Source: Dermatemys mawii
Taxonomy: Eukaryota > Chordata > Testudines > Dermatemydidae
Direction: 5' to 3'
Length of the DNA: 64,000 nt
Assembly: GCA_007922305.1 (NCBI GenBank)
Contig: ML677374.1
Span: 7,673,619-7,737,618, forward strand
The position numbers and the translations under genes were made by a program. Shown piece by piece: positions 56,435 through 64,000 of this stretch; the first letter of the stretch is position 1; every line of letters starts with the position of its first letter. Below the pieces are notes generated by a model, which had not been told where the DNA came from, did no database searches, and was given only the letters and a program-made list of their open reading frames with translations.

Positions 56435-56725
56435 GGAAGCATTGTCTAGTGATTAAGTCACCAGGCTGGAAGTTTGGGTTCTTTTCCCTAGTCTGCCACC
56501 ATCTCACTGTGTGACCTTGGACAAGCTATTTGACCTCTCTGTACTTCAGCTTCCTATCCTGAAGACAGAGATAACAACAACTACCTCAAAAGGTATCTTG
56601 TGCAGCCTAATTCAGATCTTCACTCATGTAAACCCACTTGTGTCCCATTGTGCCCAGATTTTACACAGTATATTTGTAAAGCACTTTGACAGAGTCAGAC
56701 GGAAAATGCTCCAGAAATGCCAGCT
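56435..56725 (+). repeat. MIR-like SINE, near full length
   Basis: CATTGTCTAGTGATTAAGTC head, CACTGTGTGACCTTGGACAA core, GACCTCTCTGTACTTCAGCT, and a TTTGTAAAGCACTTTGACAG tail, all in plus order; the most complete MIR-like copy in the window. Confidence 0.85.
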
Positions 56726-58130
56726 ATGATCATAATTATATAAGGTTAAAGCAATCGGTTCCACCTAAAGTGAGAACAGTGTAGTATGAATGCAGGCTAT
56801 GTGCCCAATAGGACAGCATTTTGCTTGCATCGCTTTGGTATATGTTCATCAGAAATGTTCATTGATTTTGAGTGCCCCAATCTGTCTTAAAATGGGCACA
56901 GGCATAACTGAGGATCCCAAAATCAGAACACATCTTTGAAAATATATGCCTGTGAGTAGTCAATTTTTTAGGTGTTTTGTTAGCAATTATTTAGTAACTA
57001 TTTTTAAAAATGTGCATAATGTTTCCACCACGTTTCACCTACGGGTACATTTGAGACGCTTTCTCACTGAAGAAACAGAAGCCCTGATCCTGCAAAGACT
57101 TATATGAATCTGCTTAACTTTGCACATTGTGAATAGTTTTATTGGCTCACTAAGAATGTGTATATTTGAGCCTTTGCAGTATCAGGACCCAAAACTCACA
57201 CCAATACTGTTTCTTCAATACAGCAATTTTCGTATTGTGATACTGACTCATTAAAAAAAATCAAACTTCTGATACAACACCCTATGGTACAATATGTTCT
57301 GAATTTTGTACACTGTACATTCTTTCATAAAATATATTTGTACCACTGTTTTTCTGCTCCCCTGCTGATATTTATAAGGATCTTCACAGCAAGGGAAAAT
57401 GAGGGGAGAGGGCTGAGAGGAACAACTCCAAATTGCCATTGTGAAAGATAGGAACTGAAATGGACTATCATCAAAACAAAGAAACTGACAAACACAGAGT
57501 TATCAAATGCACAGAGCAGGGGGAGGGAGAAGAGGGATAGAGGAAAATATTTTTTCTCTAAGTCTCTTTCAGATTTTAGATATTCTCAAAATAATCACAG
57601 GGAAATTACCAAACAGAAACATGATTCTCAAGATGACATTGCCCCTTTAATCTTTCTGACCGTGATGCAAAATTTTAAAGGGACACTGTCAAGATAAAAA
57701 TCCTGGGACAAATTCTGCACTCAGACATAAGTAACTCCAATGAAGCCAGTCATAACTAAGAAAAGAATTTGGACTCATGGTTTTAAAAAGTATCTTACCC
57801 ATGTTACCAATAATATCACAGAGAATCAAAAGTCAGATTATTTGTAAAACATAGTGTACATCTGTGCTGTTTGTTTCCTTTTTGCATTTTACTCATGTGA
57901 TTTAAGTAAACAGGTCAGTTTCACTCTGTCAATAGCAGAGGGTTGGTGCACTAAGGCCGGGGAGTTGAGGAGTTATGACTCTGCTCTGTCTCCCTGCCAC
58001 TAAGGGCTAGTAGTTTTGTTGTGGGCCAGGACACACTGTATGCTGAGTGGTGGCAAATGTCTCTCCACAATGGAATGGTCACTTTATTCCAGAGACCAAA
58101 TCGCCCAGGTCCACCAGCCCATGCACTACT
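56726..58130. other. Upstream sequence with one fold-back repeat, no gene
   Basis: 57080-57186 carries GCCCTGATCCTGCAAAGACT at one end and GCCTTTGCAGTATCAGGACC at the other, a degenerate palindromic repeat. The rest is AT-rich without recognised features. Confidence 0.5.
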
Positions 58131-58134
58131 CTTA

Positions 58135-58422
58135 GGGCTGGTCCTCACTAGGGCGGGGGATTGACTGTAGATACACAATTTCAGCTACGTTAATAACGTA
58201 GCTGAAATCGGCGTATCTACAGCCGACTTACCTGCCGTCCTCACGGCAGCGGCGGGCGGCAGCGCGCTCCCCCGTCGACTCCAGCTTGCGCCTTTTGGCG
58301 AGCTGGAGTTACGGAGTCAACGGGGGCACCGCTGGCGATCGATTTATTGTGTCTTGACAAGACGCGATAAATCGATCGCCATAAGATCGATCTCTCCCCG
58401 CGCTAGTGAAGACAAGCCCTTT
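58135..58422. mobile_element. Multi-hairpin miniature element, near intact
   Basis: Ends AGGGCTGGTCCTCACTAG and CTAGTGAAGACAAGCCCT are inverted repeats with three mismatches. Three internal hairpins follow one another: TTTCAGCTACGTTA/TAACGTAGCTGAAA (58179-58206) extended by TGTAGATAC/GTATCTACA; a GACTCCAGCTT...AGCTGGAGTTACGGAGTC fold; and GGCGATCGATTTATTGTGTC with its partner GACGCGATAAATCGATCGCC. No coding capacity; the mobilising superfamily is unresolved because no clear target duplication is seen. Confidence 0.85.
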
Positions 58423-58499
58423 TTCATACTCAAAACCTTCCCCTGATATTATGACCATGAAAATCACTGTTCAGCAAGGAAGCATGGTTCATACTGGAT

Positions 58500-58675
58500 T
58501 GACAACTGAGCCCGCACTTAGAAAATCTGAGGTCTCCTCCCAACTCTGCCGCATAGCCCCAGGCAAAATCACATCCCCAGTCTGGGCCTCAGCTTATCGC
58601 AATGGTCTAATGAGGACATTGATATGTACCCTCCTTTGTAAAGCACTTAAAAGCTACAATGAAAAGTGCTAGCTC
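58500..58675 (+). repeat. MIR-like SINE
   Basis: CTCCCAACTCTGCCGCATAG, GGCCTCAGCTTATCGCAATG and TTTGTAAAGCACTTAAAAGC in plus order. Confidence 0.65.
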
Positions 58676-59450
58676 AGAGCCATCCTCCCTTTTCGAAGGA
58701 AGCCAAAACCAGTTTCCAGGGGCACCTGGCAGCTGCTTGTTCTCACTGCAGTCAGGGTTCTCACCAGGGCACGGTACAATGACACCATTTGCTGCCCTGG
58801 TACCTGAATGCCATAGAGGAGGGACAAATACATCCACATGACTCAGTGGACCTCTCCGTGGCCTTTGGAACCACTGCTCCAAGAAAAGGGGGCAGTGAAT
58901 GGAAATGCCCTGAAATGGTTCCGTAGCCCCTCTTCGACTGAACCTGAAGGGTTGTTCCCAGCAACCATCCTTCCATCTCCAGACGCTCCTCAGCTGGAGT
59001 CCCAGAAGGCTCCCGTTGTTCATCATCTCTGCAGGCCATTGGTGGAACTGGCGAGGCTGAAGTGACAGCCATGTCCAAGCCACACCCAAACTGCTCATGG
59101 TGACAGATCCAAATTCTTGACCAGTTAATATGTCGACAGGTATCAAATAAAGGAAAGTATTTTCAAAGACTAGGTATGAAATTCCCATTGAAAGTCAATG
59201 GCATCTGGGCACCTGAGTCTGCCCCTAAACTGCCTGACTCATTATCTGAAGTGTAGATAAGTTACAAAGGAACAGTCTTCCAGTTTCTCTTTGTGCATAA
59301 GATTTTGCATAATCTCCTCATGATGTTGCTGCACCCTCAGAGGAAGCCACAGACATTTGTATTTCCATTATCACCGAACATTATTACAACCATCACGTTA
59401 ATTTCCTGTCTATTTGCAGGAGGCTTTTTTTTTTTCCAGTTACAGGGCTC
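58676..59450. other. Upstream sequence, no gene recognised
   Basis: About 58680-59070 is more GC-rich with overlapping open frames on both strands, but no domain or codon pattern that I recognise. Confidence 0.45.
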
Positions 59451-59454
59451 AACA

Positions 59455-59555
59455 CAGGGGTAATGGGCAAAAATTCTAAGGCCTGTGTTATACAAGAAGT
59501 CAGCATAGATGATCAAATGGTCCCTTCTGGCCTTAAAATCTATGAATCCATGGTT
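59455..59555 (+). repeat. CR1-type 3' tail fragment
   Basis: AAGGCCTGTGTTATACAAGA, ATGATCAAATGGTCCCTTCT and GGCCTTAAAATCTATGAATC form the 3' end of a reptile CR1 (or CR1-tailed SINE) in plus orientation. Confidence 0.75.
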
Positions 59556-59629
59556 TTTTCCTCTCTCTCCTCCTGCTCTTGTGTATTTGTTACAGGGTTA
59601 ATACAGATAAATGTGAGAGAACCCTAATG

Positions 59630-59916
59630 GGTTGGTCTATACACATTTTTTGTGCTGGCAGAACACCCATAAGGGGTATGATTTTTACATTCATATAATT
59701 ATATCAGTTCAACTCTTAGCACAGACACGGTTGTATCAGTATAAAAGTGCCTTGTATCAGTATGTTGTTTATTCTCCTTTCCACATGGAAATAGCTATGA
59801 TATTGACATAATCAGCTTTAGAACGATATAACTATGTCCACACTTGAGAGTTGCACTGCTTTAACTATCCCATCAGGGTTAAAGTGATACAACTTGTGTG
59901 TGTAGCCCAGGCCTAA
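59630..59916. mobile_element. Probable DNA-transposon miniature element
   Basis: GGTTGGTCTATACACA at the left and TGTGTGTAGCCCAGGCC at the right are imperfect inverted ends. The interior has paired AATTATATCAGTTC and GATATAACTATGTCC-type segments. No coding capacity. Confidence 0.5.
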
Positions 59917-60059
59917 GATGATAAAATATCTAGATAAGGAAATCACTGACAGGGACACAGAGTTCTATTCTGCAGAACATAGTCATGCAAAACTCCCACT
60001 GATGTGAAAGAATCGCAATACAATGCGAGCTAGGAAAACTGCAGGGCTGGGACTGTAGT

Positions 60060-60160
60060 GCCGCCCAAATTCTGCCCATATCTTACACCACATTAAAGCT
60101 AGAATAACTCTATCCACGTGAATGGTGTTACTCCAGATTTACAACTGTGTAAATGGGAAC
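60060..60160. repeat. Degenerate fold-back repeat
   Basis: AATTCTGCCCATATCTTACA, then ATGGTGTTACTCCAGATTTA and AACTGTGTAAATGGGAACAG, the pattern of a short palindromic repeat. Confidence 0.5.
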
Positions 60161-60463
60161 AGAGCTGCTCCTGTGTGTACAAAATGAGTAGCTTGCGTTC
60201 CCAGAAGGTGGAAGACAGGGATACTGCAGCAGAGAAAGCAACTACATGGAGGGTGTTAGATAAGTCATCCCTTGGCTCTATTTTAGGTTATACCCATACC
60301 ACTTCCAGCACTCCTGGGAACAAATTCAGCACTGCAGTGATATGGTGCATATTAACTATAAACGCAAAATCAAAGGGTTCCCACAGAATACCAGTTCAGT
60401 GCCAATTACACCCATTTTTCACACCATGCAGGCGACTCCTCTGTGCCTCTAATACCCATTTCC

Positions 60464-60500
60464 TGATGTAACTCACACCTTGTATGTGTAAGTTACATCA
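60464..60500. repeat. 15-bp hairpin with one mismatch, 7-base loop
   Basis: TGATGTAACTCACAC (60464-60478) pairs with GTGTAAGTTACATCA (60486-60500). The right arm is followed by a short tandem duplicate of TTACATCACTACT. Confidence 0.9.
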
Positions 60501-60552
60501 CTACTTACATCACTACTCACTTTGCCAAATGTTGTCCAGCCCTATGCCCTTC

Positions 60553-60690
60553 TAGGGTGACTAGATGTCCTGATTTTATAGGGACAGTCCTGATTTTTGG
60601 CTCTTTTTCTTATATAGGCTCCTATCCCCCCCACCCCACCCCCACACACATCCCATCCCAATTTTTCACAGTTGCTGTCTGGTCACCCTA
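60553..60690. mobile_element. hAT-like miniature element (TAGGGTGACCAGA family)
   Basis: Left TAGGGTGACTAGATGTCC and right GTCTGGTCACCCTA are inverted repeats with one mismatch over 13 bases. Same family as 18704-18814 but with better preserved ends and a C-rich expansion near 60627-60652. Flanking 8-mers TGCCCTTC and CTCTTCAC do not match, so the target duplication has decayed or been lost. Confidence 0.82.
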
Positions 60691-61220
60691 CTCTTCACAA
60701 ACACACTGACATCACCCAGAGAAGAATTTGACCCAGAGTGCGATGAACCAATTTGTGTGTGTATGAAGACCACTGCCCTCTACTGGACATGCTCATGTGT
60801 GCATTGGTGACCTCTACTGGCTGATCTAATCAAGCTGCTCCTTTGCTCAGCTGATAAATCCAAAAGTTTTACAGCTGATAGGCGTATTAGCTCTAATCCT
60901 CATACTGGATGTACATGGTGAGGTGACAGGCTTGGTGCCCTTATGTACGCGGCCCGGGATTGTTGTAACAGCCCTTATGACCATGTCTACAACAGAATGA
61001 ATTAACTCACCCAAGAGAAGAAAGAAGAGCTAAATAAAGTGGATATTGAAAGGCTGTTTGTTCGTTCTTGGGTTGCTTTTTGTTTTTAATGGGGGAAAAC
61101 AACAGTAAAGTAAAATGTTAGGATTATTTTCAAAAGTTATGAGCTTCTCTGCTGTCAAGTTTGCAGTCAACATCTCTCTCTCTGTCTCTGCCTTAGCTAC
61201 CTTAGATCTGGGTGTGCAGG
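60691..61220. other. Upstream sequence, no gene recognised
   Basis: Nothing recognised. Confidence 0.5.
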
Positions 61221-61224
61221 GCAG

Positions 61225-61420
61225 GAGGAAGCATGTAGAGCAGGAGTCAGGACTCCTGTGTTTTATTCCTAAATCTTCCACTGACTTGCCTCGTGACCTA
61301 TAAGCCACTTCACCTCTCTGCACCTCCATGTCCCAGATAGGGAGAACAATACTCATCTACCTGACAGGGATGTTTTGAGGGTTGTTAATTGATTAAGATC
61401 CATGGATGACAGAAGAGCAA
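61225..61420 (+). repeat. MIR-like SINE
   Basis: AGTCAGGACTCCTGTGTTTT, CCACTGACTTGCCTCGTGAC, CACCTCTCTGCACCTCCATG and ACAGGGATGTTTTGAGGGTT in plus order. Confidence 0.75.
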
Positions 61421-62565
61421 AGTGTCAGTTCTTCAGACTCTATCTCTATTGGCCTTACACAATTTACACAACTGCTCTTAAAGACTAATTAAACACAGTT
61501 GTGGCTCAAACAGGTTCTACCAGCCTTTGGTCAGCCAGTGATGAGGAGCTAACTCATGTTATGAGCAGGTTCAAATGAGATGAGATCTAATCTGGTCCAA
61601 AACACATTGATCTCTGTTCTCCAACCATCCTGTGTTAGAATCGGTTAAATCACACCTACATTTAAGCTATACTGCTGCACAGTTCAGTTGTAAAGCCCAC
61701 ATGGAAAGTCCCACTCTGATACCAATAGCATAGAGCAGGAATTTAAATCTGATCACTTTTCGAGGGACACGTTCTGTGCCCTACCGTGGCCAGAGGGACT
61801 TGCTCCCACCCCCATCAATGCCCCAGAGACTGAAGCAGTTCTGTACCCACAATGATTATTGGGGGGGGGCATGCCTCTGAACCCCCTTATGCATGCGCCT
61901 GATACGGTATTATAATGTTGTGACATGTGAATACAGTACAAAAGATTAAGCACGCTTGTCTTACAGCTCGCACAAGACTGGAAAGAAATTATGTTACTGA
62001 ATCTGGGGTATCCAAAGGAACAAAGCGAGATCATATTATCTAACCCCACACACACACACAACTTTTAATGCAGCCACAGCCCATTCACACAGTAGCACCT
62101 GCCTTCCCTGGAGCTGGAGATAGGCAGCACTTCCTCCCAATTAAAATGACACTGTTTCACAGTTCCATACCCCAACCTCCTGTCTCAGATCACACACCCC
62201 CTGCAACCCAGCTAATGGCGAGAGAGTTGCCTTTGGCAATGTGTTTCGTTCTCGTCTCCATGGACTTTTAGTGTTCGGGTTAAAAAAATCAGATGTTACA
62301 ATGGACTTCAGGACAAAATCTAACAAACCGTGAAGTTGGGACCTCTACTCAATGGTCATATTCACCCTAGTTACCCAAAGACAAAAGCTGAAGCATTGAA
62401 TCCTGTGATGAGGGAAGTTCCTGCAATTGACACAGCCGAAAACCTGCATCTGAGCACTGCAGAACTTTGGGAAAATTTACACCTGAGAATCTATTACATA
62501 TCTCTCATCACCTCATTATCTGAGCCCCTCGCTGTCTTTAATGGATTTTAGCTTCACACATCCCT
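61421..62565. other. Upstream sequence, no gene recognised
   Basis: A G run at 61861-61869 and a short CA run at 62047-62060. No gene or clear repeat. Confidence 0.5.
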
Positions 62566-62569
62566 GTGA

Positions 62570-62860
62570 GCACTGAAAGAGTCATCCCCCTTTTACAGAG
62601 GGGGAACTGAGATACAGACTAGATTAAGGACAAAATCCATAAAAGCACCTAAGTGGCCTCGGAGCCAAAGTGCCATTGGCAGTCGATGGCTCCTAAGTGC
62701 CTACATCATTTTTGAAAGTGGGACTTAGGTGCTCCTGAAAATGTTGCCCTAAGTGACTTGCCCAAGGTCACACAGGAAGTCTGTAGTTGAGCTGGGAACA
62801 GCTCCCATGACTCCTGAGTTCTAGTTCAGTGCCCTATCCACTAAATCATCCTATTGTATC
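62570..62860 (-). repeat. MIR-like SINE interrupted by a fold-back repeat
   Basis: Plus strand reads CCCCCTTTTACAGAGGGGGA at the start and AGTGACTTGCCCAAGGTCAC, GTTCAGTGCCCTATCCACTA at the end: a minus-strand MIR-like copy. Bases 62640-62755 do not belong to it. They form a near-palindrome (AAGCACCTAAGTGGC...GACTTAGGTGCT with GCCATTGGCAGTCGATGGC at the centre), so a fold-back element has inserted into the SINE. Confidence 0.7.
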
Positions 62861-63765
62861 CACAGCCACATCTGCTGTTTGCTGTTCAAACCAATCTAAC
62901 GGTAACTGCCTGGAGAGTGAGACTTCGTCTTTCTGGTGCAAGAGTCATAAAGAAATCTGCATTTATGTTTTGTATGCTGTATAAATTCAACATTGTAATA
63001 AAAAGAGGTCTAAATCTTTACTGAATAATTCATTTTCATGCATAAGAAAAAAATAATGACTTCCATTATATTCCATCTCTCACTTAGTAAGTTCTTGAGA
63101 TTGATTGGCTGGTGGCTTTCAGAAATCCCTGATCACCAACACTGAGCTGTGGACTGGCTTGCTTGTTCTCAGCTGCAGTTTCACTGGACAAATATTATTT
63201 AGTTAGTATCAATGAGGAACAATAGATCGAGGCGCTCCAGAGAAATCAAAGATCTTTTAAAACAAGCAGTTTGTTATTCTGAACAATTGGTCTTGATGAT
63301 GGGACACCTTTGGTGTTACCATCCGTGTTTACTATCTGCCAAAGCACAGCATGAGATGAACTCTGGCAACCGTGTTTCAAGGCAGATGCAGTATTGAGTA
63401 TCATGGTCCAGGCCAGCGGTTATAGAGCCCTTGATGACGGTTTGTAGAGAGTTTTGTAGAGAGTTGTCTGGTTGAATGGGGCAAGATTTTCAAAAGACCT
63501 CGGGACTAGAATTTCAAGTGCTCAGCCGGCAACAGTTCCCACAGTGAACGTATGGGCAGATTTTCAACAGAGCGAAGCAATGTACACTTAATGCCTGGGT
63601 CTCTTCTGAATATCTCAATCCAATGGTGGGCCGTGAGCACTTCTGAAAATCTCCCCAGGTTGCTGGTTCTTGTCCTTATTTCCAGCTCCTAAATCATATA
63701 AAAAGACATTACAAGTACCGGCAATTCTAATTCCAATGGATTTACAGGAGATTTACAGCAACACA
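62861..63765. other. Upstream sequence, no gene recognised
   Basis: A 12-base unit TTTGTAGAGAGT is duplicated at about 63441-63464. About 63485-63660 shows AGATTTTCAAAAGACCTC and CACTTCTGAAAATCTCCCC, suggestive of another degenerate fold-back repeat. Confidence 0.45.
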
Positions 63766-63769
63766 GCTG

Positions 63770-63990
63770 AGATCAGAATCTGGCCCATACTGAGTTGGGG
63801 CGATTGCGTATCTAGCTTTCCCACGTGAATTTTAAAAGAACTCCCTGGAGCAGATAACAAGGCCTGCGAGTGGATAACAAGGAGGTAACTGAAAAATACA
63901 CAGGCCAGATTTATAGCTGTAATAAATTGACACAAGCCATGGATTTCAATGGAGCCACACTGACTTACATTTGCTGAGGACCTGGTCCTA
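63770..63990. repeat. Degenerate fold-back repeat
   Basis: GATCAGAATCTGGCCCATAC at the left and GGCCAGATTTATAGCTGTAA, ATTTCAATGGAGCCACACTG at the right; same class as 60060-60160. The window ends in a T run. Confidence 0.4.
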
Positions 63991-64000
63991 TTTTTTTTTT

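Noticed and set aside
58676..59190. 193-codon minus-strand open frame
   Set aside because: No recognised domain, and both strands are open in the same GC-rich stretch.

Overview
The window is vertebrate nuclear DNA, most likely from a turtle. Three things support this: AT-rich, gene-poor sequence with split exons and consensus GT..AG splice sites; many short interspersed repeats; and a tRNA-headed SINE ending in a CR1 tail (55631-55822) plus many hAT-type miniature elements of the kind I associate with turtle genomes. The turtle call is inference from repeat families known to me; no database was searched. There is no sign of bacterial gene organisation, and most open reading frames of 60-200 codons are chance or repeat-derived.

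One real protein-coding gene is present: the 5' part of the RNA-binding protein gene MSI2 (Musashi-2), on the minus strand. Five coding exons lie at 54943-54882, 54559-54519, 54145-54064, 53431-53347 and 49157-49116. They encode residues 1-104: the N-terminus and almost all of RRM1. An alternative first coding exon (start codon at 54609) reads straight through the exon 2 acceptor and gives a second N-terminus like the known MSI2 isoform beginning MADLTSVL. A C/G-rich promoter region with E-boxes and a CRE-like site lies at about 55080-55380. Exon 6 (start of RRM2) was not found, so positions 1-49115 are read as part of a very long intron 5. Positions 55400-64000 are upstream of the gene.

The intron and upstream region are filled with mobile-element debris. 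At 838-2759 is a frameshifted copy of an intronless, zinc-finger-like, probably transposase-derived gene, preceded by four perfect copies of ATTGCATCAT (the C/EBP-ATF response element) spaced at about 2, 2 and 3 helical turns. At 9185-10200 is a dead LINE reverse transcriptase fragment (minus strand, FADD motif). At 19071-19458 is a solo LTR with a 5-bp target duplication. Several non-autonomous hAT-like elements have 8-bp target duplications (18704, 19798, 29831, 32597, 38469). Others are palindromes or multi-hairpin elements (8791, 13990, 58135). MIR-like SINE fragments are scattered throughout.

The most unusual local structures are a perfect 37-bp inverted duplication created after a transposon insertion (19770-19852), a 79-bp segment apparently pasted into another miniature element 680 bp from its twin (14057 and 14737), and a perfect 40-bp tandem duplication (22616-22695). 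A 100-N assembly gap sits in intron 4 (49990-50089) between homopolymers. I found no convincing wholly new biological system; the strongest candidates for follow-up are the four-site stress-response cassette in the transposon and the conserved alternative MSI2 start.
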